The notes under the pieces were generated by a model. It was not told the origin of the DNA. It ran no database searches and saw only the letters and a list, made by a program, of their open reading frames with translations. Positions 17,739-28,284 of a DNA stretch of 64,000 nt are shown here, in pieces (positions within the stretch are counted from its first letter, which is position 1; the number at the start of each line of letters is the position of its first letter). Made by a program: the position numbers and the translations under genes. The DNA comes from Paramicrobacterium fandaimingii (GTDB taxonomy: Bacteria > Actinomycetota > Actinomycetes > Actinomycetales > Microbacteriaceae): contig NZ_CP061170.1 of the NCBI RefSeq assembly GCF_011751745.2, forward strand, positions 1,240,001 through 1,304,000, in the 5' to 3' direction.

Positions 17739-18524
17739 GTGAATACCAGAACGGAACCGATCGGGCGCGGGCTGCTGTACAACCTGTACCAGAAGCGCCT
17801 CCGTCGAGCCCTGACGCCGCAAATGATGCCCCACCACGTGGGCATGATCATCGACGGAAATCGGCGTTGGGCAAAGCAGCTGGGGTACCAGACGGCGGCT
17901 CACGGGCACCGGGCGGGCGCCGCGAAGATGCGGGAGTTTCTCACCTGGTGCGACGACCTGGGCATTGACGTTGTGACGTTGTACCTTCTGTCGGCCGACA
18001 ACCTCGCCCACCGCGCGAGTGACGAGATCAAAGACTTGCTCGAGATCATTGCCGACCTCGCCGACGATGTGTCGCGCTTTCGCGACTGGCGGGTCAAGCA
18101 CGTGGGAAATTCGAACTGCCTTCCGGAGCAGCTGATCCAGTCGCTCGAGGCGGCCGAGCACCGCACCGAGGGCAAGAAGGGCCTCCACATCAATCTCGCC
18201 GTCGGCTACGGTGGCCGCACCGAGATCGTCGATGCGATGCGCAAGATTGTTCGCGAACACGAGATTGAGGGCCGCAGCCTCGAGGAGCTCGCAGACATGC
18301 TCACGCCCGACATGATCGGCGAGCATCTGTACACAGGGGGCCAGCCCGACCCCGACCTCGTCATCCGCACGTCAGGCGAGCAGCGTCTTTCGGATTTCAT
18401 GCTCTGGCAGAGCGCGCACAGCGAGTTCTACTTCGTTGAGGCGCTCGGCCCCGATCTGCGCGAGGTGGACTTTCTGCGCGCGCTTCGCGACTACGTTGGC
18501 AGATCGCGCCGGTTTGGGGGCTGA
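17739..18524 (+). CDS. uppS: Z-isoprenyl diphosphate synthase (undecaprenyl/decaprenyl or short-chain type)
   Basis: A 261-residue cis-prenyltransferase building polyprenyl diphosphate for cell-wall lipid carriers. Conserved region I is MIIDGNRRWAKQLGYQTAAHGHRAG, with the catalytic Asp and the DGNxRWA loop. The C-terminal block PDPDLVIRTSGEQRLSDFMLWQSAHSEFYF carries the RxSGExRLSxF(L/M) signature and the acidic metal site. Region III reads LYLLSADNLAHR, where STEN is usual. That substitution resembles actinobacterial short-chain (Z-FPP) enzymes, so chain length is uncertain. The start is GTG 17739; an aminotransferase gene follows after one base. Confidence 0.92.
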   Translation: MNTRTEPIGRGLLYNLYQKRLRRALTPQMMPHHVGMIIDGNRRWAKQLGYQTAAHGHRAGAAKMREFLTWCDDLGIDVVTLYLLSADNLAHRASDEIKDLLEIIADLADDVSRFRDWRVKHVGNSNCLPEQLIQSLEAAEHRTEGKKGLHINLAVGYGGRTEIVDAMRKIVREHEIEGRSLEELADMLTPDMIGEHLYTGGQPDPDLVIRTSGEQRLSDFMLWQSAHSEFYFVEALGPDLREVDFLRALRDYVGRSRRFGG

Positions 18525-18525
18525 C

Positions 18526-19650
18526 ATGACGACGCTCGAGCAGTTTCGCGACACATTCCTCGAAGAGCCGGGGTACCTCAACTACGCCTCGATCGGCCCG
18601 GTCTCGGCAACCGTTCGCGACGAACTTCGTGCCGAATACGACTCCCTGACGCGCATGCGCTTTGGTGCGGGGGACCGCACGCGAACGCACGATGACCGAT
18701 TGGCGGATGCTGTCAGCGCGATGACCGGTCACAGCGGTGCGGACATCATTGCGCAGCCCAACACGAGCACAGGCCTGCTGCGCGTGCTGTTCGGCCTGTC
18801 CGGTCACATCCTGATGTCACGCGACGAGTTTCCGAGCCTTCCGGTGGCCGCCGTGCGCGCACAGGGCGCACTCGACCGGCTGTCGATCACCTGGATCGAC
18901 GGCGCCGACGGTCGCGTCAGCCCTGACGTGCTCACTCAGGCGCTCAACGACGACATCACAGCGGTCGCCGTCACCCTCGTCGATGCGCGCACAGGGTACC
19001 GGGCTGACCTCTCTGCGATTCGCGATGTGATCGGGGATCGTCTGCTGATCGTCGACGCGATTCAGGGCGCTGGCGTGATCGATGCAGACTACGCCGCCGC
19101 CGATGTCGTCGCCACGGGCGGCCAGAAATGGCTGCGGGCCGGATGGGGAACCGGGTTTCTCTCGTTCAGCGACCATGCACTCGAACGTCTCGATCCCGTG
19201 ATCTCCGGCTATACCGGCACCGCCGAATACGAGCCGTGGGGCACCGTCCCCGACGCAGCGCGAGGCAGCGCCTCGGCCTTCACCGTCGCCGGGCCGGACT
19301 ATGTTGCCGAAGCACGGCTCTCCGCCGCGATCGAAGAGATCACCGCGCTCGGCATCCCCCAGGTCGAGGCAGCAGTTCTCGATCGGGCAGACGAGGTGAT
19401 CGCGATGCTCGACGCCGCTGAGCTTCCCCTCGTTTCGCCGCGCAAGCGCGACGAGCAGTCGGGCATCGTCGTCGTGCGGCCGGCCGAAGGGCGCCTCGGT
19501 GCGCTGGGCGCCGCCATGCACAACACCGGTCTGACGACGACAGCCCGACAGGGGACCGTGCGATTCAGCGTGCATGCGGGAACGATCGATTCGACATTTC
19601 GGATGCTGAAGCAGGCACTGCTCGTCTATCGGTCATCGACAGATACGTAA
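18526..19650 (+). CDS. Aminotransferase class V-fold PLP enzyme
   Basis: A 374-residue class V (NifS/isopenicillin epimerase-like) PLP protein. PLP-binding elements are IIAQPNTSTGLLRVLFGL, IVDAIQGAGVID (Asp and Gln stacking on the cofactor) and GGQKWLRAGWGTGF, whose Lys forms the aldimine. It lacks an obvious desulfurase Cys loop. ATG 18526 follows the uppS stop by one base (TGACATG), giving an operon. The frame extends back to 18436 inside uppS, which is ignored. The substrate cannot be predicted. Confidence 0.87.
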   Translation: MTTLEQFRDTFLEEPGYLNYASIGPVSATVRDELRAEYDSLTRMRFGAGDRTRTHDDRLADAVSAMTGHSGADIIAQPNTSTGLLRVLFGLSGHILMSRDEFPSLPVAAVRAQGALDRLSITWIDGADGRVSPDVLTQALNDDITAVAVTLVDARTGYRADLSAIRDVIGDRLLIVDAIQGAGVIDADYAAADVVATGGQKWLRAGWGTGFLSFSDHALERLDPVISGYTGTAEYEPWGTVPDAARGSASAFTVAGPDYVAEARLSAAIEEITALGIPQVEAAVLDRADEVIAMLDAAELPLVSPRKRDEQSGIVVVRPAEGRLGALGAAMHNTGLTTTARQGTVRFSVHAGTIDSTFRMLKQALLVYRSSTDT

Positions 19651-19831
19651 CGTTCACCGCGCCGACCACACCTGTTTCGGCGTGGCGTGAGCGGATCGGC
19701 TGCAGTGCGTCGTAGCGTCAGGCGTATCAGGTGAATTGCCTGATCGAGCCGGCCGGGAGCGCGACTCGAACCACCAACCCGGGCGACTCGCCAAGAGAGC
19801 CGAGCGCGTTCGCTCGGGGTTGGAGCCTGAC

Positions 19832-21208
19832 GTGACTGCCAGCGAAACCACGCAGATGACACCGTCGACAGAAGGGCAATCAGACACCCGCACAGACCAC
19901 GGATCTCCCTCGATTCAGGCGCTGCGCACATACGTGCTCGATACAAGCGTTCTGCTGTCTGATCCGCGGGCGATGTTCCGCTTCGCGGAGCATTCGGTCG
20001 TGATTCCCGTCGTCGTTGTCGGCGAGCTTGAGAAAAAGCGGCACGATCCCGAGATCGGCTATTTCGCCAGGCAGGCGCTGCGACTTCTCGATGATCTCCG
20101 GGTGAAGAATGGCCGCCTCGATTTCGCGGTGCCCGTCGGAGACGGCGGCAGCCTTCGTGTGGAGCTCAACCACAGTGCAATCAACGTTCTGCCCAGCGGA
20201 TTGCAGCTGGGAGACAACGACTCGAGAATTCTCGCCGTCGCTCAGAACCTGGCGAACGACGGCCTCGACGTCACCGTCGTCTCGAAAGACCTGCCGATGC
20301 GCGTGAAGGCGTCATCGATCGGACTCGCGGCAGAGGAATACCGAGCCGAGCTCGCCGTCGATGAAAGCTGGACGGGACTTGCGCAGGTGCACGTGGGTGC
20401 CGACGACATGGCGACGCTCTATGACACCGACGTGCTGCCGGGGACGCACACAGATGATCTGCCTGTGAACACCGGGCTCGTCATACACTCCGAACGTGGG
20501 TCAGCACTCGGCCGCATCTCCTCTGACGGCACGGCGCGGCTCATCAACGGTGATCGCGAGGTGTTCGGACTCCGCGGTCGCTCGGCCGAGCAACGCATCG
20601 CCATCGACCTGCTCCTCGACCCAAACGTGGGGATCGTGTCGATGGGTGGGCGAGCCGGGACGGGGAAGTCTGCTCTCGCCCTCTGCGCGGGACTCGAGGC
20701 GGTGCTCGAACGCCAGATGCACCGCAAGATCATGGTCTTCCGGCCGCTGTACGCCGTGGGAGGGCAAGAACTCGGGTACCTGCCCGGGGACCAGGGTGAC
20801 AAGATGAACCCCTGGGGACAGGCGGTCTATGACACGCTCGGTTCCGTTGTCTCTCAGAACGTCGTCGACGAGGTACTCGAGCGAGGACTCATCGAGGTGC
20901 TTCCGCTCACGCACATTCGCGGCCGCTCACTCCACGATGCGTTCGTGATCGTCGATGAGGCGCAGTCGCTTGAACGTAACGTGCTGCTCACCGTGCTCTC
21001 GCGCATCGGGCAGAACTCACGGGTGGTGCTCACCCACGACGTCGCTCAGCGCGATAATCTGCGCGTCGGTCGTCATGACGGTGTCGCCTCGGTGATCGAG
21101 ACGCTTAAGGGGCAGGCGCTCTTTGGCCATGTCACGCTCACCCGGTCAGAGCGCAGTGCCATCGCCGCACTCGTCACCGAGCTGCTTGAGGGTACCGACA
21201 TCGCCTAA
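19832..21208 (+). CDS. PhoH2-type protein: PIN ribonuclease plus PhoH ATPase
   Basis: A 458-residue fusion. The N-terminal PIN domain (residues about 20-150) has the acidic nuclease residues in [23 protein letters not shown] and [10 protein letters not shown]. The C-terminal PhoH P-loop domain has [13 protein letters not shown] (Walker A) and [13 protein letters not shown] (Walker B). The mycobacterial PhoH2 relative is a sequence-specific RNA helicase/RNase. The frame is open from 19736, but GTG 19832 has GGAG about eight bases upstream and starts at a normal distance from the PIN domain. The upstream 19651-19831 segment has only a small CAGG/CCTG hairpin. Confidence 0.93.
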   Translation: MTASETTQMTPSTEGQSDTRTDHGSPSIQALRTYVLDTSVLLSDPRAMFRFAEHSVVIPVVVVGELEKKRHDPEIGYFARQALRLLDDLRVKNGRLDFAVPVGDGGSLRVELNHSAINVLPSGLQLGDNDSRILAVAQNLANDGLDVTVVSKDLPMRVKASSIGLAAEEYRAELAVDESWTGLAQVHVGADDMATLYDTDVLPGTHTDDLPVNTGLVIHSERGSALGRISSDGTARLINGDREVFGLRGRSAEQRIAIDLLLDPNVGIVSMGGRAGTGKSALALCAGLEAVLERQMHRKIMVFRPLYAVGGQELGYLPGDQGDKMNPWGQAVYDTLGSVVSQNVVDEVLERGLIEVLPLTHIRGRSLHDAFVIVDEAQSLERNVLLTVLSRIGQNSRVVLTHDVAQRDNLRVGRHDGVASVIETLKGQALFGHVTLTRSERSAIAALVTELLEGTDIA

Positions 21209-21292
21209 CCTCCGCGGGCCGGGCGTCGATGTGACGTCCCGGCCTGTGGATAACTCGCTCGCCCGACTCGCCTGGACGTTAGAGTCCTCGTC

Positions 21293-21859
21293 ATGGTTGA
21301 GGTTCGCGCAGGGGAGATTTCGCGCCCGCGCGTGCAGTGGATGCTGCGGGCGGCCACCCTTCTCGTCACGGCGATCGTGCTTGCGCTGTCTGTCGGCTGG
21401 AGCTGGCTGCTTGTTGGCTTCGTCGCTGTCGCCGTCGCGACCTGGCCGCTCGTTGGCACCGATATCTCGGAACACCGGCTGCCGAACAAGATCGTGCTGC
21501 CCTGTTACCCGGCGGCCGTTGTCGGCCTTGCGCTCCACAGCATCACCACGGGCGCCTCTCCCGTTCTCGCGATCGTGTCGAGTCTCGGCTGCATCGTGGT
21601 TTTTACCCTCATGCACGTTCTGGGAGGCATGGGAATGGGCGACGTCAAACTCGTCGGAGTGCTGGGACTCCTGTTGGGCTCACTCGGCCTCACGGCCCTC
21701 ACGGTCGGGCTCGCCTCGGCGTTTCTGCTCGGCGCTGTCGCGGGAGCCTGGGCGATGGCGACGCAGCGCAGGGGGGCGACTCACCGCATCCCGTTCGGGC
21801 CCTTTCTGCTCGTCGGCTTCTGGCTCGGCGTGCTCGCACCGGTGCTTCGACACGGATGA
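21293..21859 (+). CDS. Prepilin peptidase-like A24 aspartic protease
   Basis: A 188-residue polytopic membrane protein with about six helices. The two catalytic aspartates of the A24 family are present: TDISEHRLPN (first Asp) and GGMGMGDVKL (the GxGD motif). The N-terminal methyltransferase domain of classical PilD is absent, as in TadV/CpaA-type enzymes. No pilin or Tad genes lie in the window, so its substrate is elsewhere. ATG 21293 is used. Confidence 0.88.
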   Translation: MVEVRAGEISRPRVQWMLRAATLLVTAIVLALSVGWSWLLVGFVAVAVATWPLVGTDISEHRLPNKIVLPCYPAAVVGLALHSITTGASPVLAIVSSLGCIVVFTLMHVLGGMGMGDVKLVGVLGLLLGSLGLTALTVGLASAFLLGAVAGAWAMATQRRGATHRIPFGPFLLVGFWLGVLAPVLRHG

Positions 21860-21876
21860 CGCCATAGGATCGTTGC

Positions 21877-22860
21877 ATGGAACAACGAATCTTGGGACGC
21901 ACGGGACGCACTGTATCGACAGTCGGCCTCGGCACATGGCAGCTGGGCGCCGACTGGGGCGCGGTATCAGAAGATGAGGCGCTCGCAGTGCTCGACGCCT
22001 CGGCCGAAGCTGGGGTGACGTTCTTCGACACCGCCGATGTGTACGGCGACGGGCGAAGCGAGGCGATCATCGGGCGATTTCGTGCCGCAAACCCCGATCT
22101 GCCACTGACCGTTGCCACGAAGATGGGGCGCAGGGCCGAGCAGCTCCCTGAGAACTACGTTCTGCAGAACTTCCGCGATTGGACGGACAGGTCACGCCGC
22201 AACCTCGGTGTGGACCGGCTCGACCTCGTGCAGCTTCACTGCCCGCCGACGCCGGTTTTTCACAGTGACGAAGTCTTCGATGCACTCGATACGCTCGTCG
22301 ATGACGGGGCGATCGCGAATTACGGAGTGAGCGTCGAGGAGGCAGACCAGGCGCTCGCCGCGATTGCGCGACCACGAACGGCGACGGTTCAGATCATTCT
22401 CAACGCGTTCAGGCTCAAGCCGCTTGACCGCGTTCTTCCGGCGGCAATTGAGGCCGGAGTCGGGATCATCGCTCGTGTGCCGCTCGCCTCGGGTCTGCTC
22501 ACGGCGCGGTACAGCGCCGACACCGAGTTCGCGGCAGACGACCACCGCACCTTCAACCGTCACGGCGAGGCCTTCGATGTGGGAGAGACGTTCGCTGGCG
22601 TGGACTACGCCGATGGTGTGCGTGCAGCCAGGGAGCTTGCAGCGTTGGCTCCTGACGCAGCCACACCGGCTCAAGCAGCGATCGCCTGGGTGGCGCAGCA
22701 GTCCGGAGTCAGCTCAGTGATTCCCGGCGCGCGCTCCGTCGCTCAAGCGCAGGCGAACGCGGCCGCTGGGAGTCTCGGGCCGCTGCCCGAGGCATACCTA
22801 CAGCGCGTGGCTGAACTCTACGACGTGAACTTCAGGGCAACAGTGCACGACCGCTGGTGA
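21877..22860 (+). CDS. Aldo/keto reductase
   Basis: A 327-residue NADPH-dependent (beta/alpha)8-barrel oxidoreductase. The Asp-Tyr-Lys-His active-site set can be traced: FFDTADVYGDG (Asp, Tyr), VATKMGRR (Lys) and DLVQLHCPP (His). The C-terminal VSSVIPGARSVAQAQANAAAG is the cofactor-binding block. ATG 21877 starts at a normal distance. It is closed by a strong hairpin and faces fumC. The substrate is unknown. Confidence 0.9.
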   Translation: MEQRILGRTGRTVSTVGLGTWQLGADWGAVSEDEALAVLDASAEAGVTFFDTADVYGDGRSEAIIGRFRAANPDLPLTVATKMGRRAEQLPENYVLQNFRDWTDRSRRNLGVDRLDLVQLHCPPTPVFHSDEVFDALDTLVDDGAIANYGVSVEEADQALAAIARPRTATVQIILNAFRLKPLDRVLPAAIEAGVGIIARVPLASGLLTARYSADTEFAADDHRTFNRHGEAFDVGETFAGVDYADGVRAARELAALAPDAATPAQAAIAWVAQQSGVSSVIPGARSVAQAQANAAAGSLGPLPEAYLQRVAELYDVNFRATVHDRW

Positions 22861-22878
22861 GACGGAGGCTATACGCGA

Positions 22879-22918
22879 CAACGAGGGCGGAAGAGCATCG
22901 GCTCCTCCGCCCTCGTTG
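22879..22918. terminator. Bidirectional terminator between aldo/keto reductase gene and fumC
   Basis: 13-base perfect arms (22879-22891 and 22906-22918, CAACGAGGGCGGA and its complement) enclose a 14-base loop containing a small GAGC/GCTC step. Both convergent genes end within 20 bases on each side. Confidence 0.88.
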
Positions 22919-22928
22919 ACGCTGAATG

Positions 22929-24323
22929 CTAGTTCGGGTGCGTCATCGACAGAAGATCGAGGGCGGAATCAAGCTGCTCCTCGGTGATCTCCCCGCGCTC
23001 GACGTAGCCCAACTCGATGACGGCCTCGCGCACCGTGATGCTCTTGGCGACCGAGTGCTTCGCAATCTTCGATCCGGCCTCGTAGCCGATGATCTTGTTG
23101 AGCGGCGTCACCGTCGACGGCGACATTCCCGCCAGCTCAGCAGCCCGCTCGGTGTTCGCCTCGAGACCGTCGACCGTCTTGTCTGCGAGAACACGCGACG
23201 CGTTCGACAGCAGGCGAATCGACTCGAGGAGCGCTGTTCCCATGACCGGGATCTGCACGTTGAGCTCGAAGGCCCCTGAGGCACCGCCCCACGCGATCGT
23301 CGCGTCGTTTCCGACAACACGTGCCGCGACCATGAGGACAGCCTCGGGGATGACGGGGTTGACCTTGCCCGGCATGATCGATGACCCGGGCTGCAGGTCG
23401 GGAATGTGAAGCTCGCCGAGTCCCGTGTTAGGGCCCGAGCCCATCCACCGCAGATCGTTGCAGATCTTTGTCAGGCTCACAGCGATCGAGCGAAGCGCCC
23501 CGGACGTTTCGACGAGTCCGTCGCGGTTTGCCTGCGCTTCAAAGTGGTCTTCTGCCTCGGTGATCGGCAGCTCTGTCTCGTCTTGCAGCAGTGAGATGAC
23601 GAGCTGAGGAAACCCCTTCGGCGTGTTGATTCCCGTGCCGGTAGCAGTGCCGCCCAGTGGAACCTCGGCAACGCGGGTCAGCGACGCGCGAACGCGCTCG
23701 ATTCCCAGCCGAATCTGACGTGCGTACCCGCCGAACTCCTGCCCCAGCGTCACGGGAGTGGCATCCATGAGGTGGGTTCGCCCCGACTTCACCGCATCTT
23801 TCCACAGCTCGGCCTTCGCCTCGAGGGCGACGGCGAGGTGATCGAGGGCGGGAACGAGCTCATCGATGAGGGCACCCGTCACCGCGATGTGCACAGACGT
23901 CGGGAAGACATCGTTCGACGATTGCGAGCAGTTGACGTGGTCATTCGGATGAACTGTGCTGCCGTGCCGCTGCGTAGCAAGTGTCGCGAGCACCTCGTTC
24001 ATGTTCATGTTCGATGACGTGCCCGAGCCGGTCTGATACGTGTCAACGGGGAACTGATCGTCGTGGGCACCTGAGATGACTTCGTCTGCGGCCGAGGCGA
24101 TGGCATCGGCGATGGCGCCGTCAAGCACGCCGAGCTGCTTGTTCGCAAGCGCGGCTGACTTCTTGATGCGCGCAAGCGCCGAAATCTGCGCAGATTCAAG
24201 CCCCGAGCCAGAGATCGGGAAGTTCTGCACGGCACGCTGCGTCTGTGCGCCGTAGAGCGCGGTGATAGGTACGCGAACTTCGCCCATCGTGTCGTGTTCG
24301 ATGCGGTACTCGGTGTCGGCCAC
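22929..24323 (-). CDS. fumC: Fumarate hydratase class II
   Basis: A 464-residue tetrameric, iron-free fumarase interconverting fumarate and L-malate in the TCA cycle. The superfamily signature [15 protein letters not shown] is present in the C-terminal third. The substrate loop [18 protein letters not shown] and the catalytic [18 protein letters not shown]is also match. GTG 24323 is the start. It lies last in a minus-strand run with xseA, xseB, a DUF4245 gene and carbonic anhydrase. Confidence 0.97.
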   Translation of the reverse strand: MADTEYRIEHDTMGEVRVPITALYGAQTQRAVQNFPISGSGLESAQISALARIKKSAALANKQLGVLDGAIADAIASAADEVISGAHDDQFPVDTYQTGSGTSSNMNMNEVLATLATQRHGSTVHPNDHVNCSQSSNDVFPTSVHIAVTGALIDELVPALDHLAVALEAKAELWKDAVKSGRTHLMDATPVTLGQEFGGYARQIRLGIERVRASLTRVAEVPLGGTATGTGINTPKGFPQLVISLLQDETELPITEAEDHFEAQANRDGLVETSGALRSIAVSLTKICNDLRWMGSGPNTGLGELHIPDLQPGSSIMPGKVNPVIPEAVLMVAARVVGNDATIAWGGASGAFELNVQIPVMGTALLESIRLLSNASRVLADKTVDGLEANTERAAELAGMSPSTVTPLNKIIGYEAGSKIAKHSVAKSITVREAVIELGYVERGEITEEQLDSALDLLSMTHPN

Positions 24324-24415
24324 GGGTTCCTCCTCTATGGTCTGCGCATCCCTGCGCGGTTGATGTGTGTGGGGCGTTTCGCTCTGCCGTCGTGTTGACT
24401 CAGGTGCCTGGGCAC

Positions 24416-25060
24416 TCAGTCTTCGGGCAGCTCGGAGATTCCCACCATCGCATCAGCGACGACGCGACCCTCCGCAAGTTTGTAATTGGCGCCGACGATG
24501 CCCAGCGTGTTGTTCGCCACGCCTGCGCTGATCATCTCTGAGCGTTCAAGTAGCTCCGTGATGGTGCGGCGAATATGCAGGCGTCCCGCTTCGAATGGGT
24601 CGGCTTCGCCTGGCTTGACGGATGCCGCAGCAGCAGCCTCGCGCACCGAGGGAACGATCTGCTGCACAAGGCTGTCAATGGCGGGCGGCAGCGGAGCGGC
24701 ATCCGGTTTCTGTGAGTCAATCGCCGCGGCGACGGCCCCACAGCTGTCGTGACCGAGCACAACGACAAGGGGGACATTCAGAATGCCGACGGCGTACTCG
24801 AGCGAGCCGATCGCCGATTCAGAGACGACCTGTCCGGCATTGCGCACAACGAAGAGGTCACCAAGCCCCTTGTCGAAGATGATCTCAGCTGCGAGTCGCG
24901 AGTCCGAGCAGCCGAACAGCACGACGTCAGGGTGCTGCACATGAGCGAGCGACTCCCGCCGGCCAATGTCCTGGCGGGGGTGACGAGGCTCTCCAGCAAC
25001 AAACCGTGCGTTGCCACGCATCATCTCTGCCCATGCTTTTCCCGGACGCTTCTGTGGCAT
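24416..25060 (-). CDS. Beta-carbonic anhydrase
   Basis: A 214-residue beta-class enzyme hydrating CO2 to bicarbonate. Zinc ligands are visible as the Cys in FGCSDSR and the His/Cys pair in LGHDSCGAV, with the Asp-Arg dyad in CSDSR. The frame runs back into the upstream gene, but ATG 25060 follows GAGAGGAAC and gives the family N-terminus. It lies 13 bases after the DUF4245 gene, so they are probably cotranscribed. Bicarbonate supply to carboxylases is the likely role. Confidence 0.94.
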   Translation of the reverse strand: MPQKRPGKAWAEMMRGNARFVAGEPRHPRQDIGRRESLAHVQHPDVVLFGCSDSRLAAEIIFDKGLGDLFVVRNAGQVVSESAIGSLEYAVGILNVPLVVVLGHDSCGAVAAAIDSQKPDAAPLPPAIDSLVQQIVPSVREAAAAASVKPGEADPFEAGRLHIRRTITELLERSEMISAGVANNTLGIVGANYKLAEGRVVADAMVGISELPED

Positions 25061-25073
25061 TAGCTGGTTCCTC

Positions 25074-25733
25074 TCACTTTTGTGCGTTGGCCTTGACCTG
25101 CTCGGCAATGGCCTCCGCAACAGTGCGGATGTCGTCTGTCGTTGCAGTTCCGTAGATGAGGATTGTGCTGGAGCCGGACTCGGTGGCGAGGGCGTACTCG
25201 ATGTTGCCCGGGTCGCTTGGGCCGGAGCCGTCACGGTTGTCGTACACGGTCCACGTGATGCCCTCGATCGTCACTGTGGTGTCGGCACGTGCCCCTTCGA
25301 GCTGCTGCGCCTGCCACGTGGCATTGGCGTCGAACCCCTGCTTGATGCCGATGAACTGCTCGTTTGGGGTGAGAAGGCCGATGTACCAGTACGAGATCTG
25401 CGGGTCGCGCACCGCGCTCAGCTTCGCCTTGTTGCTTGTCCAGCCGCCGGGGAGCTGCGGGTCGATGATCACGTCGTCGCGGGAAGCCTGAGCGTCTGCC
25501 GCCGCCGAATGAAAATCGACGTCTTTCAACAGGGAGGTGTTTGTGCGGGGCACGATCAGAATGATGATGAGAACGATCGCGAGGGTCGCGAGCAGCGCAT
25601 AGACGAGGTTGCTCACGGTTTTGCGCGCGCGGTAGTTGTGCGAATCTACCGCTTTGCGAGCCGCCGTCTCTTCCGGCGTCTCGGGGCGGCCCAGCTCCGC
25701 GACGACGCGCGGCGGCTTCTGCTGACGGCTCAT
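25074..25733 (-). CDS. DUF4245 single-pass membrane protein
   Basis: A 219-residue protein with a charged cytoplasmic lead, one transmembrane helix (about residues 42-64) and an outer domain ending in an [23 protein letters not shown] segment. This matches the actinobacterial DUF4245 family, found regularly beside xseA/xseB and glpX. ATG 25733 overlaps the xseB stop (ATGA), implying coupled translation. Function is unknown; envelope location is inferred. Confidence 0.85.
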   Translation of the reverse strand: MSRQQKPPRVVAELGRPETPEETAARKAVDSHNYRARKTVSNLVYALLATLAIVLIIILIVPRTNTSLLKDVDFHSAAADAQASRDDVIIDPQLPGGWTSNKAKLSAVRDPQISYWYIGLLTPNEQFIGIKQGFDANATWQAQQLEGARADTTVTIEGITWTVYDNRDGSGPSDPGNIEYALATESGSSTILIYGTATTDDIRTVAEAIAEQVKANAQK

Positions 25734-25957
25734 TCGTCGTCTGCGGCGTCGTTCTGGGCGACACGCGCGGCTTCGAGGCGCTTCTTCGCCCCGAGCAGCC
25801 ACTCCTCGCAGCGCGCGGCAAGAGCCTCACCGCGCTCCCACAGCGCGAGCGACTGCTCGAGCGTCGACGCTCCCTGCTCCAGCTCCGTGACAACGCGAAC
25901 CAGTTCGTCGCGGGCTTCCTCGTAGCTCAGGGCTGATACGTCGGGGGAAGAAGGCAT
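25730..25957 (-). CDS. xseB: Exodeoxyribonuclease VII small subunit
   Basis: A 75-residue helical protein with the XseB pattern [20 protein letters not shown] followed by [23 protein letters not shown], which forms the coiled pair that docks on XseA. It overlaps the DUF4245 start by four bases and follows xseA by 31 bases. Together with XseA it degrades single-stranded DNA to oligonucleotides during repair. Confidence 0.95.
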   Translation of the reverse strand: MPSSPDVSALSYEEARDELVRVVTELEQGASTLEQSLALWERGEALAARCEEWLLGAKKRLEAARVAQNDAADDE

Positions 25958-25988
25958 GGGTCCATCCTAACGGCGGTTTGTGGGGTGG

Positions 25989-27206
25989 TCAGCGCTCCGT
26001 GGCACCGCGGGAGACGGCGGCAATCGCGCCGTCAGCGAGGGTGAGGGAGAGCGGCGTGCCCTCGGGAGCATCCTGTGTCGTGCGCACAACCTGCCCGTCG
26101 GCTGTCTGCGCGATCGCATACCCGCGATCGAGCGTGCGCTGCGGCGACAGCGCCCGCACCGAGGCGGCAAGCTCACGTGTGCGCGTCTGCTCGCGCTCCA
26201 ACCGGCGGTCAATCAGCTCGGCGCCGCGCGCAACGTAGCGCGTGAGCTCGTCGGCGCGCTGATCGACGATCCAGGTGTGCGTGGCGAATGCCGGGCGCGA
26301 GCGAAGCTGCTCTAGCGCTCCAATTTCGTGTGTGATGAGCGTTGTCATGCGGCCCGCGATGCGCGCTCGTGCCTGCTGAACGATGAGCTGCTGCTCGGCG
26401 ACGTCGGGGACGACGCGCTTCGCGGCATCTGTCGGAGTGGATGCTCGAAGGTCGGCTACCTCGTCGAGAAGCGGGCGATCTGCTTCGTGACCGATGGCGC
26501 TGACGAGGGGAGTGCTGCACGCCGCTGCGGCCCGCACCACCGCTTCGTCTGAGAACCCGAGGAGATTCTGAAAGTCCCCGCCGCCTCGCGCCACGATGAT
26601 GACATCGACAGCCGGGTCGGCGTCGAGCTCGGCGATCGCCGCGATCACGTCTGCGACGATGCGCTCGCCCTGAACGGCGGCGTGGCGCACGCGAAACTCG
26701 ACGGCAGGCCAGCGCAGCTGGGCATTGCGCAGCACGTCTTTCTCAGCATCCGAGCCCTTCCCCGTGATCAGGCCAACGCAGTCAGGCAGAAACGGCAGCC
26801 GCTTCTTGCGCGCCACGTCGAAAAGCCCCTCGGAGGCGAGTTGTGCGCGCAGCCGCTCGAGGCGCTCGAGCAGGTCGCCGAGCCCGACGTGCTTCATCTG
26901 CAGAACCTGCACGGTGAGCGTTCCGCCCCTGACCCAGAAATTTACCTTGACCAGGGCGACGACACGGTCTCCCTGCTTCAGATCGGCCGGAATCTTCTGT
27001 TTTACCGACTGCCAGATGGTGAAACTCACCGTTGCATCGGCGGCGACGTCTTTGAGCTTGCCGTACACGTTGCGGCCCGAAACGCCCCACTGTGTGATCT
27101 CGCCCTCGACCCACACGGTGCCGAGCCGTTCGATGTACTCGTGAAGACTGTGCCCGAGCTGCGCGACGGGCCACGGGTTCTCCATTGTCGCCGGAGCGTT
27201 TGCCAT
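25989..27206 (-). CDS. xseA: Exodeoxyribonuclease VII large subunit
   Basis: A 405-residue catalytic subunit. The N-terminal OB fold (WVEGEITQW, residues about 30-110) precedes the nuclease domain with [15 protein letters not shown] and [26 protein letters not shown], the conserved GG(G/S) core. [29 protein letters not shown] follows. A long coiled region then leads to the C-terminal LDRGYAI motif. ATG 27206 starts the minus-strand operon, back to back with ispH. Confidence 0.96.
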   Translation of the reverse strand: MANAPATMENPWPVAQLGHSLHEYIERLGTVWVEGEITQWGVSGRNVYGKLKDVAADATVSFTIWQSVKQKIPADLKQGDRVVALVKVNFWVRGGTLTVQVLQMKHVGLGDLLERLERLRAQLASEGLFDVARKKRLPFLPDCVGLITGKGSDAEKDVLRNAQLRWPAVEFRVRHAAVQGERIVADVIAAIAELDADPAVDVIIVARGGGDFQNLLGFSDEAVVRAAAACSTPLVSAIGHEADRPLLDEVADLRASTPTDAAKRVVPDVAEQQLIVQQARARIAGRMTTLITHEIGALEQLRSRPAFATHTWIVDQRADELTRYVARGAELIDRRLEREQTRTRELAASVRALSPQRTLDRGYAIAQTADGQVVRTTQDAPEGTPLSLTLADGAIAAVSRGATER

Positions 27207-27249
27207 GTTCTGGGGCCTTCCTCAGTCAGTCGCACCTAGAATTGGAGTC

Positions 27250-28284
27250 GTGAGCGACGTGACAATCAACCTACCGATGCCGAGAATTCCCGGTGCTTCG
27301 TCGAAGCTCAAGGATATCGCGGTAGACGGCAGCAAGCGCGTGCTCCTCGCCGCACCGCGAGGGTACTGCGCCGGAGTCGATCGCGCCGTGATCGCCGTTG
27401 AGAAGGCGTTGGAAAAGTATGGTTCGCCCGTCTACGTTCGCAAACAGATCGTGCACAACATTCACGTTGTGACCGAGCTCGAGGCGAAGGGAGCGGTCTT
27501 CGTCGACGAGGTGGACGAGGTACCCGAGGGCGAGCATATCGTCTTCAGCGCGCACGGGGTATCGCCTGCCGTCGTCAATGCGGCATCCGATCGTGGTTTG
27601 CGCGCCATCGACGCGACCTGCCCACTTGTGACAAAGGTGCACAAAGAGGCGGTGCGCTTCGCGAAGAACGACTATGAGATTCTGCTGATCGGCCACGACG
27701 GCCACGAGGAAGTCGAAGGAACGGCGGGCGAGGCTCCGGAGCACGTCACGCTCGTCGGCAGCCCAGACGAAGCAGACACCGTCGAGGTTCGAGACCCAGA
27801 CAAGGTGGTGTGGCTGTCGCAGACCACATTGTCTGTCGACGAGACGATGCAGACTGTTGATCGGCTGCGCGCGCGCTTTCCGAACCTCGAAGACCCCCCG
27901 AGCGACGACATCTGCTACGCAACGCAGAACCGCCAGGTGGCAATTAAGAAAGTGGCATCGGATGCTGAGCTGGTCATCGTCGTCGGATCGGCGAACTCGT
28001 CAAACTCCGTGCGGCTCGTCGAAGTAGCGCTCGAGCACGGCGCCCGAGCGGCACACCGCATCGACTACGCGTATGAGCTCAAGCAGGAGTGGCTCGACGG
28101 CGTGCGCACGGTCGGCGTAACAAGCGGGGCATCCGTTCCCGAGGTGCTTGTGCAGGAGGTGCTCGAGGCTCTCGCCGAGGCGGGCTACGGCGACGTCGAG
28201 CAGATGACAACGGCCGAGGAAGACCTCATCTTCTCGCTGCCGAAGGAGCTGCGCAGCGATCTCAAAGGGCGCGGAGCACGATGA
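27250..28284 (+). CDS. ispH: 4-hydroxy-3-methylbut-2-enyl diphosphate reductase (IspH/LytB)
   Basis: A 344-residue 4Fe-4S enzyme, the last step of the MEP pathway, making IPP and DMAPP. The three cluster cysteines are in [22 protein letters not shown] and [11 protein letters not shown]. The catalytic Glu and His occur in SAHGVSP and [11 protein letters not shown] contexts. GTG 27250 is chosen, but GGAG is only two bases away, so GTG 27259 is an equally plausible start. It overlaps the following DUF6264 gene by four bases. Confidence 0.96.
   Translation: MSDVTINLPMPRIPGASSKLKDIAVDGSKRVLLAAPRGYCAGVDRAVIAVEKALEKYGSPVYVRKQIVHNIHVVTELEAKGAVFVDEVDEVPEGEHIVFSAHGVSPAVVNAASDRGLRAIDATCPLVTKVHKEAVRFAKNDYEILLIGHDGHEEVEGTAGEAPEHVTLVGSPDEADTVEVRDPDKVVWLSQTTLSVDETMQTVDRLRARFPNLEDPPSDDICYATQNRQVAIKKVASDAELVIVVGSANSSNSVRLVEVALEHGARAAHRIDYAYELKQEWLDGVRTVGVTSGASVPEVLVQEVLEALAEAGYGDVEQMTTAEEDLIFSLPKELRSDLKGRGAR

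Noticed and set aside
17679..18326. Upstream extension of the hemolysin-III frame
   Set aside because: It would run antisense through the isoprenyl transferase; the family starts at the ATG at 17678.
19740..19830. tRNA-like segment with a reverse-strand GGTTCGAGTC T-loop
   Set aside because: The T-stem does not pair and no D-arm, anticodon arm or acceptor stem could be built.
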